Shown: positions 16,132 through 25,038, numbered from the stretch's first letter. The stretch: DNA of 64,000 nt from an uncultured Clostridia bacterium (GCA_947627575.1 CANQWN010000004.1:62001-126000); one strand, 5' to 3'. Numbers and translations are program-made. The notes: generated from the letters alone by a model not told the origin.

Positions 16132-16266
16132 TATACCTTAATAATATATTTTAATACAAAGCCGCAAATATCCCAAAAAAAATTTTGCCGGGATTGCGCT
16201 TTGCGCGTTCGTCGCCGAGCGGAGGTAGGTTAAATAAAATTTTCAGCGTGTTGTCACCTTAAATTG

Positions 16267-16295
16267 TTGTGCAAAAATGATTTATCTGTTATAAT
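16267..16295 (+). promoter_or_regulatory. Promoter of the ecf-truA operon
   Basis: TTGTGC (16267-16272), a 17-bp spacer and TATAAT (16290-16295), 30 nt before the start codon. No riboswitch-like structure lies in this short leader. Confidence 0.65.
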
Positions 16296-16325
16296 AAATC
16301 GGCAAATTTCAAAAGGCGGTGAAAT

Positions 16326-18152
16326 ATGGAAGAGGAAATTGCCGTAAGATTTTCCAACGTAGCTTTTTCTTATCCCGAAGGCGACGGGGCTCCTGCCCTG
16401 CGCGGAATAAATTTTACCGTCCGCCGCGGCGAGTTTCTGTCCGTAATAGGGCATAACGGCAGCGGCAAATCCACCCTTGCAAGGCTTGTAAACGGGCTGC
16501 TTGTGGCAAGCGAAGGCGAAATTTCCGTATTCGGAATGAACCCCGCCGACGATAAAGCCGCCCGCGAAATCCGCAAGCGCGTGGGCATAGTTTTTCAAAA
16601 CCCCGATAATCAGATGGTTGCGTCGATAGTGGAAGACGACGTAGCATTCGGCCCCGAAAACATCTGCGTCCCGCGCGAAGAAATTTCAAAGCGCATAGAT
16701 TGGGCGCTTGAAGCCGTGGGAATGTCCGAATTCCGCCATTCCACGCCAACGCGCCTTTCTGGCGGGCAGAAACAGCGCATAGCCATAGCCGGCGTGCTTG
16801 CAGTAAAGCCCGATATACTCATTCTCGACGAATCCACCGCAATGCTTGACCCTCGCGGCAGGCGCGAAGTAACCGACGTGGTAAGCCGCCTCAACCGCGA
16901 AGAGGGCATAACCATCATACTCATCACGCACTTTATGGAAGAGGCGCTTCTCGCCGACCGCACGATAGTTCTCAACCGCGGCGAAATAGCGCTTTCGGGC
17001 ACGCCGGAAGAAATTTTCGGCAACGGAGAACTGCTCGAAACGTTCAATCTTTCCCTCCCGAGGATAACCGCCATATCCCGCGGTTTGCGCGCGGCGGGTA
17101 TGGACGTAAAGGACGTGTTGCGCCCCGAACAGCTTGCCGCGGAGATAGAGCGCAATTTTGCAAAATCGGGAAAAATTCCCTGCAAAAATCCCCCGTTTTT
17201 GCCGCCCGCGGAACCCGCAGGCGGGGAATGGGACATAGATATAAATCATCTTTCCTTCACATATTCCCGCAAATCCCCGTTTGCCACCCGCGCGTTGAAC
17301 GACGTCACCCTGCGCATAGCCGAGGGCGAATTTTTCGGCGTGATAGGGCATACGGGCAGCGGCAAATCCACGCTTATACAGCACCTCAACGCGCTTATAA
17401 AATTGCCGCAGGCGCAAAAACATTACAAAAAACCCAAAGCCAAAAAGGGCAAGCCCGCGCCCGTCGTTTCCGGAATACGTGTGGGGCGTTTCGATCTTTC
17501 CGACAGAAAATGCCCGTTCAGGGAACTGCGCGCAAGCGTGGGAATGGTTTTCCAATATCCCGAATATCAGCTTTTTGCGGAAAGCGTGTTCGAGGACGTC
17601 GCGTTCGCCCTTAAAAATTTCAAAAAAGATCTCTCCCGCGAAGAAACGGAACGTTACGTCAGGGAAAGCATAGAAGTGGTGGGTTTGAATTACGAAGAGG
17701 TAAAGGACAAATCCCCGTTCGATCTTTCCGGCGGGCAAAAGCGCCGCGTTGCGATAGCGGGCGTGATAGTGGCAAAGCCGGAAATACTCGTCCTCGACGA
17801 GCCTGCCGCGGGGCTTGACCCGGCGGGCAAGCGCGAGATTATGTCGCTTTTACACAGGTTGCACGGCGATTGGTGCAAAACCGTGGTGATAGTTTCCCAC
17901 GATATGGACGAAGTTGCCGAAAACTGCACCCGCGCCGCCGTAATATCGGACGGCAAACTTTGGGCGTGCGGGCACCCCGCGCAACTGTTTTCCCGCGCGG
18001 ACGAGCTTGTCGCGCTGGGATTGGACGTGCCGCTCACCGCAAAGATAAGCGCGCTTTTAAACAAAAGCGGCATAGAGATAAATTCGGATCTTACCGCGGA
18101 AGATTTCACGCGAAAGACGATAGAAATTTACGGAGGCGCGCCAGATGCTTAA
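16326..18152 (+). CDS. ecfA: Fused EcfA1-EcfA2 energy-coupling factor ATPase
   Basis: A 608-residue protein with two complete ABC ATPase domains, equivalent to EcfA1 and EcfA2, which are normally separate ~280-residue proteins. Half 1 (about 1-250) has Walker A GHNGSGKST, signature LSGGQKQR and Walker B ILILDEST. Half 2 (about 300-600) has GHTGSGKST, LSGGQKRR and ILVLDEP, with H-loops HFM and SHDMDE. They are joined by a linker near 250-300 with a proline-rich piece. Half 2 has a basic insertion near 360-380 (KHYKKPKAKKGKP) between Walker A and the Q-loop. The ATPase pair drives vitamin or metal uptake through EcfT and exchangeable S components, none of which is in the window. AGGCGGTGAAAT precedes the ATG. 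It overlaps ecfT by 8 nt. Confidence 0.93.
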   Translation: MEEEIAVRFSNVAFSYPEGDGAPALRGINFTVRRGEFLSVIGHNGSGKSTLARLVNGLLVASEGEISVFGMNPADDKAAREIRKRVGIVFQNPDNQMVASIVEDDVAFGPENICVPREEISKRIDWALEAVGMSEFRHSTPTRLSGGQKQRIAIAGVLAVKPDILILDESTAMLDPRGRREVTDVVSRLNREEGITIILITHFMEEALLADRTIVLNRGEIALSGTPEEIFGNGELLETFNLSLPRITAISRGLRAAGMDVKDVLRPEQLAAEIERNFAKSGKIPCKNPPFLPPAEPAGGEWDIDINHLSFTYSRKSPFATRALNDVTLRIAEGEFFGVIGHTGSGKSTLIQHLNALIKLPQAQKHYKKPKAKKGKPAPVVSGIRVGRFDLSDRKCPFRELRASVGMVFQYPEYQLFAESVFEDVAFALKNFKKDLSREETERYVRESIEVVGLNYEEVKDKSPFDLSGGQKRRVAIAGVIVAKPEILVLDEPAAGLDPAGKREIMSLLHRLHGDWCKTVVIVSHDMDEVAENCTRAAVISDGKLWACGHPAQLFSRADELVALGLDVPLTAKISALLNKSGIEINSDLTAEDFTRKTIEIYGGAPDA

Positions 18153-18990
18153 CGACGTAACTTTCGGGCAGTACTACCCCGTAAATTCCTTCACGCACAA
18201 ATCCGACCCGCGCATAAAACTTCTTGCGCTGATAGCGTATATAGTAGCGCTTTTCCTCGCAAAAAATTTTTATTCGCTGGCGCTGTGCTTCATAGTGCTT
18301 TCGCTGGGCATAATCTTTTCGCGCGTTCCCCTTCTCAAAGTGTTGCGCTCGATAAAGGCGATACTCGTGATAATGATCTTCACCGCCGTTTTAAACCTGC
18401 TTTTCCACGGCGGGCAAAATCTGCTTTGGCAGTGGTGGAAGATAAAGATATATCTCGAAGGGGTTATCTTCACAATATTTTTCAGCCTGCGGTTGCTTTT
18501 TCTCGTAATGGGCTCCGCGCTTTTAACGCTTACCACAACCCCCGTCGCTTTGACGGACGGGGTGGAAAGTTTATTAAAGCCGCTTACGTGGATACGCTTC
18601 CCCGTGCGCGCCCTCGCGCTTATAATGTCAATCGCGTTGCGCTTTATTCCCACGCTTATAGACGAAACAAACAGGATAATTTCCGCGCAGAAGGCGAGGG
18701 GTTCCGATTTTGAAAGCGGAAATATCTTCAAACGGATAAAGGCGGTTATCCCCGTGCTTATCCCGCTGCTTATAAGCGCTTTCCGCCGCGCGGAGGAATT
18801 GGGCGACGCAATGGACGCCCGTTGCTATACCGGCTCCAACAAGCGCACCAAATACAAAAAACTGAAATTCGGCTGGCGGGATCTGCTGATATTTCTCTTG
18901 TTCGCGTCGCTTATCGCGGGCGTGGTGTTGCTGAATATATATGCATACGACATCTATCCAGAAATATACGTATATATAAGGTTGAGATGA
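18145..18990 (+). CDS. ecfT: EcfT, transmembrane coupling protein of the ECF transporter
   Basis: A 281-residue membrane protein with about five to six hydrophobic segments (near 28-48, 60-80, 95-125, 140-160, 245-270). It starts with the family N-terminus FTHKSDPRIKL (residues 15-25), and has the cytoplasmic coupling-helix motif ARGSD (near 188-192) that contacts the ATPases; the second Ala-Arg-Gly motif is less clear (MDARCYTGS near 232). EcfT links the ATPase pair to substrate-specific S components. Its ATG lies within the end of ecfA and its stop overlaps the truA start (ATGA), so the three genes are coupled. The order ecfA-ecfT-truA is standard in firmicutes. Confidence 0.93.
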   Translation: MLNDVTFGQYYPVNSFTHKSDPRIKLLALIAYIVALFLAKNFYSLALCFIVLSLGIIFSRVPLLKVLRSIKAILVIMIFTAVLNLLFHGGQNLLWQWWKIKIYLEGVIFTIFFSLRLLFLVMGSALLTLTTTPVALTDGVESLLKPLTWIRFPVRALALIMSIALRFIPTLIDETNRIISAQKARGSDFESGNIFKRIKAVIPVLIPLLISAFRRAEELGDAMDARCYTGSNKRTKYKKLKFGWRDLLIFLLFASLIAGVVLLNIYAYDIYPEIYVYIRLR

Positions 18991-19751
18991 TGAAATACGC
19001 GTTACTTGTGGGATATGACGGGGGCAATTACGGCGGTTGGCAGTTCCAGAACAACGCCGTAACCGTCCAGCAGAAGATAGAAGAGGCTGTGTGCAAGGTT
19101 TTGGGATACCGCGCGGCAGTGCACGCAAGCGGCAGAACGGACGGCGGCGTGCATGCCGAAGGGCAGGTGTGCTGTTTTACGGCGGAAAGTTCTGTTCCGC
19201 CCGAAAAAATGGCGGACGCGTTGAATTTTTATCTTCCCGAAGATATAAGCGTGATAAAATCCGCCGCCGCGCCCGACGATTTCGATTGTTGCAGGAACGC
19301 AAAGCGCAAAACATACCGCTATCGCGTATACTTTTCGCCCCGCAGGATACCCACGCTTGACAGGTATTACGTAAATATGAAAGGCGGCGCAGATATCGGC
19401 GTTTTGCGCGATATTTGCAATATATTTGTGGGCGAACACGATTTTGCCGCGTACTGCGCCAGCGGTTCTTCCGCAAAGACAACCGTGCGCACGGTGTATT
19501 CCTTCACCGTCTCCGCGGACGTCCGCGAAAATTATACCGCGGTGGAATTTTACGTCTGCGGCAACGGCTTTCTCTACAATATGGTGCGCACTATGGTCGG
19601 CACCGCGCTTAACTGCGCAATGGGCGTTATTCCGCGCGGCAGGGTTGAGGAAAGTCTTTCCTCGCCTTCCAGAAATTCCGTGGGCAAAACTATGCCCGCA
19701 AAGGGGCTTACCCTTGTAAGCGTTGACTACGGTTTTCCCCTTTTCGGGTAA
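18987..19751 (+). CDS. truA: tRNA pseudouridine(38-40) synthase
   Basis: A 254-residue enzyme that converts uridines 38-40 of the tRNA anticodon arm to pseudouridine. The catalytic Asp lies in the conserved SGRTDGGVHAEGQ motif (near 46-58). YDGGNYGGWQFQ near residue 10 and the C-terminal GNGFLYNMVRTMVG near 190 are the other family signatures. ATG at 18987 overlaps the ecfT stop; a second ATG follows immediately at 18990, and either may be used. The reading frame is open further upstream to 18822 but that part lies within ecfT. Confidence 0.95.
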   Translation: MMKYALLVGYDGGNYGGWQFQNNAVTVQQKIEEAVCKVLGYRAAVHASGRTDGGVHAEGQVCCFTAESSVPPEKMADALNFYLPEDISVIKSAAAPDDFDCCRNAKRKTYRYRVYFSPRRIPTLDRYYVNMKGGADIGVLRDICNIFVGEHDFAAYCASGSSAKTTVRTVYSFTVSADVRENYTAVEFYVCGNGFLYNMVRTMVGTALNCAMGVIPRGRVEESLSSPSRNSVGKTMPAKGLTLVSVDYGFPLFG

Positions 19752-19838
19752 GCATTTAACAATTTTTTCACATTGCGTTTTTATTTTTACCATTTAGCTA
19801 TAATAAAATATATATCGGGTAAATAAGAGAGGATACAG

Positions 19839-20729
19839 ATGGATTTATTCGAATATGCTTCAATATCACAGACGATGGGGCTGGAACAGCTTTGGCTGCA
19901 ACTGCTTGTAGGCGGGCTTTGCTTCATAGTCGTATTCGTGTTTCAGGCGGTTGCGCTTTTCATAATCGCCCGCAGGGAAGGCTACAAAAACAAGTGGATG
20001 GCTTTTCTGCCGTTCTTCAACACCTATTATATCGGCGTATGCGCCCAAAAGAACGGGTTTTACAGCATCAATGCCAAAAAGATAGGCATAGTTGCGGCGG
20101 TGATGGAAGCCGTGCTGTTTGTAACTTTCGTGCTGTATTACGTCTGCGCGGCTTACGTAACGTCTCACGGTTGGTTAGTTGTGGTGAAGGAACAGACCAC
20201 CATTTTCGGCGATACGGTCGCAACCTACGGGTATAACGGTCCCGTAAACTACGCGTGGATGGGTTGGATAGCCCTGTACCTTTACGAATATATTTTGCGT
20301 TGGGTGGATTTGCTTTACGTCCTCGTGCAAGCGGCTTTGCTTGTCTGCTTCTTCCAGACGTACGCGGCAAACCGCTATTTCCTGTTCACCATCACAAGCA
20401 TACTGTTCCCCATACAGGGTATACTGTTCTTCGTCGTGCGCAACAACAGGGCGATGAACTACCGCGAATATATCCGCAAACAGCAGGAAAGACAGTACAG
20501 GATGTATCAGCAACAGCAACAGCAAAACTTCCAGAACAACCCTTACAACCAAAACCCTTACGGAAATAACCGCACGTACAACCCGCCCGAACCTCCGGAA
20601 AATGCGGAAAGCAACCGCGCGGACGGCGGTAACGCAAACGGCGGGCACAACGACGACGATCCCTTCGGCGGCTTGGGCGCGGGCGGAGGAAATCCCCCGC
20701 AGGATCCCTTCGACGGAGTAGGCAACTGA
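19839..20729 (+). CDS. Multi-pass membrane protein with Gln/Asn-rich tail, unknown function
   Basis: A 296-residue protein not recognised beyond its topology. Hydrophobic segments lie near residues 18-45, 85-110, 150-170 and 178-200. The segment between the first two, MAFLPFFNTYYIG, is like that of small uncharacterised clostridial membrane proteins. The cytoplasmic C-terminus (about 210-296) is low complexity: a run of Gln, then Asn/Pro repeats of the NPYNQNPYGNN type, then Gly/Asp/Asn-rich sequence ending GGGNPPQDPFDG. Such tails often mediate weak protein association. GAGAGGA precedes the ATG. It stands alone between truA and a terminator. The 87 bp upstream is AT-rich with a TATAAT at 19799 but no good -35 box. 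Confidence 0.75.
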   Translation: MDLFEYASISQTMGLEQLWLQLLVGGLCFIVVFVFQAVALFIIARREGYKNKWMAFLPFFNTYYIGVCAQKNGFYSINAKKIGIVAAVMEAVLFVTFVLYYVCAAYVTSHGWLVVVKEQTTIFGDTVATYGYNGPVNYAWMGWIALYLYEYILRWVDLLYVLVQAALLVCFFQTYAANRYFLFTITSILFPIQGILFFVVRNNRAMNYREYIRKQQERQYRMYQQQQQQNFQNNPYNQNPYGNNRTYNPPEPPENAESNRADGGNANGGHNDDDPFGGLGAGGGNPPQDPFDGVGN

Positions 20730-20737
20730 AAATAAAG

Positions 20738-20759
20738 GGGCGCAAACGCGCCCTTTTTT
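20738..20759 (+). terminator. Intrinsic terminator after the Q/N-rich membrane protein gene
   Basis: GGGCGC (20738-20743) pairs with GCGCCC (20748-20753), loop AAAC, followed by six T. Confidence 0.85.
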
Positions 20760-20761
20760 AT

Positions 20762-20790
20762 TTGCATTTTTTTTAATGCGGTGCTATAAT
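20762..20790 (+). promoter_or_regulatory. Extended -10 promoter of the mnmE operon
   Basis: TTGCAT (20762-20767), a 17-bp spacer and TATAAT (20785-20790) preceded by the TGC of an extended -10. It overlaps the tail of the preceding terminator. Confidence 0.75.
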
Positions 20791-20833
20791 TTTTTTATAT
20801 AAATATAAGTTACGGTTATAGCAGAAAATAACT

Positions 20834-22138
20834 ATGCAGGAAAATATCACGGCTATAAGCACCCCGCAGGGTATAGGCGGGGTGGCGATAATAAGGATAA
20901 GCGGCGGAAGCCCGCTGCCGTTGGCGCTTAAAATGTTTGCGCCGTCCGGCAAAAAGGCGGAAAGTATAATCCCCAACCGCATGTATCCGGGGAAGATTTT
21001 GTGCGAAAACTTCACCGATTACGGCTATATGGTCTATTTCGCCGCCCCCAACAGCTTTACGGGCGAGGACGTGGTGGAATTTCACTGTCACGGCGGCACG
21101 GGGATAGCCCGCGGCGTGCTTGAAAGCGTGATTAAAAACGGGGCGAGGCTTGCCGAAGCGGGCGAATTTACCCGCCGCGCTTTTATAAACGGCAAGCTGA
21201 CGCTGTCATCCGCAGAGGGGCTGGCGGATATGATATCCGCCGAAAATCTGTCCGCGATCCGCGCGGGCAATATGCTGTACTTTGAAAAATTTTCCGGCGA
21301 AGTACGCGCCATACAGGATATTTTGAAGGGCGCGCTCGCCGCGGTTGCCGCGGAGATAGATTATCCCGAAGAGGACGAGGACGGCGTGCTGTCCGTGGAC
21401 GTGCGCGGTATGGCGGGTAAAGCGCTTGAAGCGGTAAACACCCTGCTTTCCACATATTCTGTCGGCAAAAAGATGCGCGACGGGGTAAACGTAGCCATCT
21501 GCGGCAAACCCAACGCCGGCAAAAGTTCTATTCTCAACAGTCTGCTCGGCTACGACAAAGCCATAGTTTCCTCCCGCGCGGGCACCACGCGCGACGCGGT
21601 GGAGGGCGAAATAATTCTCGGCGGCGTGAAATATAATCTTATAGATACCGCGGGCATACGCAAATCCCGCGACGAGTTGGAAGGAATGGGCATATCCCGC
21701 GCCAAATCGATAATTTCTTCTGCGGACGTGGTGCTTTCCGTGGACGACGGTTCGGGCGAAGCGGAACTGCCCGAAACCTGCGCCGAAGTTTTCAAAATTT
21801 TCAACAAATGCGATATTGCCCGCCCCTCCGGCGAATATGACGCGGTAGTTTCCGCCGCCACGGGCGAGGGTATGGATAAGTTGTTTTCCCTTTTAAGTTC
21901 GGCGGCGGGTTCGTTGCCGCAGGGCGGCGCGTACGTCACCGAAAAGAGGCATTACCTTGCGCTTGAACGCGCCCGCGCTTCGCTTGAAAATTTCCTTTCC
22001 GCCGCAGGGCAATTCCCCGCGGACGTAGTTTCCGCCGATTTGACGGAGGCGTGGAGCGCTTTGGGCGAAATAACGGGCGAAACGGCTTCCGAAGAGATAA
22101 TAAACGAAGTGTTTTCAAAATTTTGCGTCGGGAAATAG
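20834..22138 (+). CDS. mnmE: tRNA modification GTPase MnmE
   Basis: A 434-residue protein, slightly shorter than the usual 450-460, which with MnmG modifies the wobble uridine of certain tRNAs. The N-terminal folate-binding domain starts with the typical TISTPQG-like sequence (AISTPQGIGGVAIIRISG, residues 7-24). The G domain has G1 GKPNAGKSS near 222, G2 GTTRD near 250, G3 DTAG near 269 and G4 NKCD near 328. The C-terminus ends FCVGK, the CxGK motif needed for catalysis. The ribosome site is weak. It begins a probable operon with a LysR gene and holA, 7-8 nt gaps between each. Confidence 0.96.
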   Translation: MQENITAISTPQGIGGVAIIRISGGSPLPLALKMFAPSGKKAESIIPNRMYPGKILCENFTDYGYMVYFAAPNSFTGEDVVEFHCHGGTGIARGVLESVIKNGARLAEAGEFTRRAFINGKLTLSSAEGLADMISAENLSAIRAGNMLYFEKFSGEVRAIQDILKGALAAVAAEIDYPEEDEDGVLSVDVRGMAGKALEAVNTLLSTYSVGKKMRDGVNVAICGKPNAGKSSILNSLLGYDKAIVSSRAGTTRDAVEGEIILGGVKYNLIDTAGIRKSRDELEGMGISRAKSIISSADVVLSVDDGSGEAELPETCAEVFKIFNKCDIARPSGEYDAVVSAATGEGMDKLFSLLSSAAGSLPQGGAYVTEKRHYLALERARASLENFLSAAGQFPADVVSADLTEAWSALGEITGETASEEIINEVFSKFCVGK

Positions 22139-22145
22139 GTGAATT

Positions 22146-23033
22146 ATGGTAAATCTCGAATTGTACAAAGTTTTTTATACGGTTGCAAAGTGCGGCAGTT
22201 TAACAAAGGCGGCGCAGGAGCTGTATATTTCCCAACCCGCCGTGTCACAGGCGGTAAAACAGCTTGAAGGGCAGTTGGGCGTTTCGCTTTTCAACCGCAC
22301 CCACCGCGGAATGGAGCTTTCGGCTGCCGGCGGAAAACTTATCTATAAAAGCGTGGAAGAGGCGCTTACTTTGATAGAAAACGCCGAAAATAAACTTATG
22401 GAACTTAAAAACACCCCCGCTGGCACCGTCCGCATAGGCGCAACGGATACCATATTCGCCCATCTGCTGGCGGATAAAATCGCGCTGTTCAACAGCCGTT
22501 TCCCCGCCGTGCGGCTGGAACTTATTTCCGCCACCTCGCCCGAAACGCTTAACCAGCTTAAAGAGGGCAAGTGCGACGTGGGCTTCCTAAACCTGCCCAT
22601 AGCGGACGACGACGTAAAGTTTTACAACACCGTGTTCCACCTCAACGACATCTTCGTCGCGGGCAATAAATTTTCGGGTTTGAAGGGCAGGACGGTGCGG
22701 ATAGAGGAACTTCAACAATATCCCCTGCTTATGATAGAGGAAAACACCGTCGCCCGCCGCGCCCTCGCTTCGTTCACGGAAAGGTTGGGCGTTGAACTGC
22801 GCCCCGACATAGAAGTTGCGGGTTGGGACCTTATGCTTCGGCTTGCCGTAAAGGGCACGGGCGTGGGGTGCGTCCCCCGCGAATATTGCAAAAACTATCT
22901 CGAGGACGGGCAACTGTTCGAATTGAACGTCTATCCGCCCATGCCTTCGCGCGGGATAGGCGTGGCGTTGCCCAAACATTCCGCGGCTTCGTTCGCGCTT
23001 AAACAATTTCTTTTGCTGTTTGAACTCAACTGA
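22146..23033 (+). CDS. LysR-family transcriptional regulator
   Basis: A 295-residue protein with an N-terminal winged helix (residues 3-60; the recognition region is LTKAAQELYISQPAVSQAVK, 18-37) and a C-terminal periplasmic-binding-like effector domain from about 88. Members related to CysL/YwfK-type regulators share this layout. The effector and targets are unknown: it lies between mnmE and holA, in the same direction with 7-8 nt gaps, so no divergently controlled neighbour points to a regulon. Confidence 0.92.
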   Translation: MVNLELYKVFYTVAKCGSLTKAAQELYISQPAVSQAVKQLEGQLGVSLFNRTHRGMELSAAGGKLIYKSVEEALTLIENAENKLMELKNTPAGTVRIGATDTIFAHLLADKIALFNSRFPAVRLELISATSPETLNQLKEGKCDVGFLNLPIADDDVKFYNTVFHLNDIFVAGNKFSGLKGRTVRIEELQQYPLLMIEENTVARRALASFTERLGVELRPDIEVAGWDLMLRLAVKGTGVGCVPREYCKNYLEDGQLFELNVYPPMPSRGIGVALPKHSAASFALKQFLLLFELN

Positions 23034-23041
23034 AACCTACA

Positions 23042-24019
23042 ATGAAATTTACCGAACTTAAACAAGACGTGCGCGGCGGCGCGCGCAACATATATCTGCT
23101 TGAAGGGGAGGACGCCTATTTCAGGCTGAAAGGCGCGGAAACGATAGAAAAAGAATTTCTTGAATTTCCCGAGCTGAACCTCACCGTATTCGACGGGGAA
23201 AGCATGCGCGGCGGGGAAATTTCCCGCCTTATAGCCGCGCTTGAAAATTATCCGTTTATGGCGGCGAAGAGGATAGTGAAGATAAGCGAATTTTACCCCT
23301 CCGAAAGCGATTTCGCCAAATTGAAGCCCACCTTCGATAATTTTCCGCCGTCCGCTATACTTCTGATATTGAATTCCGGCGCGAAGAAGGGCGTTGATTT
23401 AAAGCGCAAACACGGCGTAACTTACGTGGATTGCGGCAAAGCCGACGAGGAAACGGTTGCAAAATGGGTGTATATCACTTTCAAGCGCGCGGGTATCGCC
23501 GCGCAGGCGGCGGCTTGCACGGCTATCGCCCGCTATTGCCTCTGCGATATGGCGCGCGTCAGCGTGGAAGTGGAAAAACTGATAGATTATAAGATGAGCG
23601 GCGAACTGACCGCCGAAGAAGTTGAAGGGCTCGTGTTCAAGGACGCAGAATACAGGCTATACGAGATGACCAACGCCATTGCGTACCGGGATTACGATAA
23701 ATTCAACCGCGTTCTCAACGAACTGTGCGTGAAAAACGGGGACGAAACGGGCGTGCTTTCGGGGCTGTTTACCTATCTCAAAAATCTGCTTATGTGCCTC
23801 GAATCTGGCGAATCCGCCGCACAGCTTGCGTCCTCTCTCGGCATGAAGGAATACGCCGTAACCAAAAACCGCGAGCAGGCGCGCCGCATAGGCGCGGTCG
23901 CTCTGCGCGGCTATCTGTCGGCTGTGTACGAAGCCGTGTCGGGCATAAAGGGCGGGTTGATAACCCCGCCGGCGGCGCTTCAAAAAGTTAAATGCACGCT
24001 GTTTTTCGGATATATGTAA
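23042..24019 (+). CDS. holA: DNA polymerase III delta subunit
   Basis: A 325-residue protein of the HolA family, which opens the sliding clamp ring as part of the clamp loader. The domain layout fits: an N-terminal AAA-like domain without Walker A (IYLLEGEDAYFRLKGAETIE at 18-37 is the family start), a middle lid with CGKADEETVAKWV near 136 and MARVSVEVEKLIDY near 175, and a helical C-terminal collar. Sequence similarity across this family is low, so the assignment rests on these patterns and length. In many firmicutes holA lies beside comEC; here comEC is 4 kb further on, on the other strand. Confidence 0.88.
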   Translation: MKFTELKQDVRGGARNIYLLEGEDAYFRLKGAETIEKEFLEFPELNLTVFDGESMRGGEISRLIAALENYPFMAAKRIVKISEFYPSESDFAKLKPTFDNFPPSAILLILNSGAKKGVDLKRKHGVTYVDCGKADEETVAKWVYITFKRAGIAAQAAACTAIARYCLCDMARVSVEVEKLIDYKMSGELTAEEVEGLVFKDAEYRLYEMTNAIAYRDYDKFNRVLNELCVKNGDETGVLSGLFTYLKNLLMCLESGESAAQLASSLGMKEYAVTKNREQARRIGAVALRGYLSAVYEAVSGIKGGLITPPAALQKVKCTLFFGYM

Positions 24020-24108
24020 GTATTTTTTCAAAAGTCTGCCTATACGCCGCTTCAAACGCTTTATTTTTTTCTTTTTTAATTATATAATGGAATGACAGAG
24101 AGGATAAA

Positions 24109-24933
24109 ATGAAAAACATTACGGACGTAAAAAACGGAATAGTGGATTTTTTCACCGTCGTGATACCGGAACAGTATGTTTCGGTAATTCTTCAATTCAT
24201 ATTCTTCACAACGGTGTTTTACCTTGTTTTCAAGGTGCTTAAAGATAACAAAGCCACAAAATTTGCGGCGGTGGTGGTAACATTCGTCGTGCTTTGCGGC
24301 TTTGCGTTCGCATTTTCGGAAAAGATCAGCTCGCAGTTCCTGCTTGTGATAATTTCCATGATAGCCCTTCTCGTGTTCACGATGTTCAATACCGAAATCA
24401 AGCGTTCCCTGCTTGACAGCAACGTCAAAAAAAGCAAGGGCGACACTATGACTGTTACGGGCGTTGAACTTATCATAGACGAAGTTATCCGCGCCGTACA
24501 GAATATGTCCAAAAACGATATAGGCGCGCTTATTGTGCTTTCCAACGCAAACCTTCCCGAAGGCATAATAGAAAGCGGCACGATAATAAATTCGGAAATA
24601 AATTCGCAGATGATAGAGGCGGTGTTCTATCCCAAGGCGCCCTTGCACGACGGCGCAATGGTGATAGAGGGCAACAAAATTTACGCCGCGGGCTGTTTCC
24701 TTCCTTTGGCGCAAAGCGAAAATCTTCCCAAGGAAATGGGCAGCCGCCACCGCGCCGCGTTGGGCGTTACCACGGTGGCTTCGGTTACGGCGATTGTCGT
24801 TTCCGAGGAAACGGGCATTATCTCGATAGTTAAAAACGGCGTAATAAAGAAGAAGTATGCGGACGCTTCGGATATCAAAAACGCGTTGAACGATTATTAT
24901 TGGTCCGATCTTACGGCGGAGGCAAGAAGATGA
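24109..24933 (+). CDS. cdaA: Diadenylate cyclase CdaA
   Basis: A 274-residue membrane-bound enzyme that makes cyclic di-AMP from two ATP. Three hydrophobic segments occupy residues 25-100. The DAC domain (about 115-240) contains the catalytic DGAMVIEG motif near 182 and the RHRAALG motif near 212. Cyclic di-AMP controls potassium transport, osmotic balance and cell wall stress in firmicutes. GAGAGGA precedes the ATG. Normally cdaR and glmM follow; here the stop overlaps the start of a 35-residue reading frame that looks like only the membrane anchor of CdaR. A TATAAT lies at 24083-24088 with a weak -35 box. Confidence 0.96.
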   Translation: MKNITDVKNGIVDFFTVVIPEQYVSVILQFIFFTTVFYLVFKVLKDNKATKFAAVVVTFVVLCGFAFAFSEKISSQFLLVIISMIALLVFTMFNTEIKRSLLDSNVKKSKGDTMTVTGVELIIDEVIRAVQNMSKNDIGALIVLSNANLPEGIIESGTIINSEINSQMIEAVFYPKAPLHDGAMVIEGNKIYAAGCFLPLAQSENLPKEMGSRHRAALGVTTVASVTAIVVSEETGIISIVKNGVIKKKYADASDIKNALNDYYWSDLTAEARR

Positions 24934-25037
24934 AAAAAGTTTTGAAATTTTTAAAAGGATTCTTCACGCAAAATATCCCCCTTAAACTGTTGGCTATAGC
25001 CCTCGGCGCGCTTTGCGTGCTGTTTATCAACGTTTGA
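24930..25037 (+). CDS. 35-residue membrane peptide resembling the N-terminal anchor of CdaR (YbbR)
   Basis: ATG at 24930 overlaps the cdaA stop (ATGA) and opens a 35-codon frame ending TGA at 25035-25037. The peptide begins MKKVLKFLKGFFTQ and continues as one hydrophobic helix, NIPLKLLAIALGALCVLFIN, the sequence style found at the start of YbbR-domain proteins (positive residues, then xxLKLLAxxLAxxLWxFVN). No YbbR repeats follow: the next gene starts two bases later. CdaR binds and modulates CdaA through this anchor and its extracellular domains, so this may be a minimal CdaA partner or a relic. ATGA coupling and the intact frame favour translation. Confidence 0.65.
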   Translation: MKKVLKFLKGFFTQNIPLKLLAIALGALCVLFINV

Positions 25038-25038
25038 T

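Noticed and set aside
16686..17738. A 350-codon minus strand frame opposite ecfA.
   Set aside because: Antisense to two ABC ATPase domains; no independent support.
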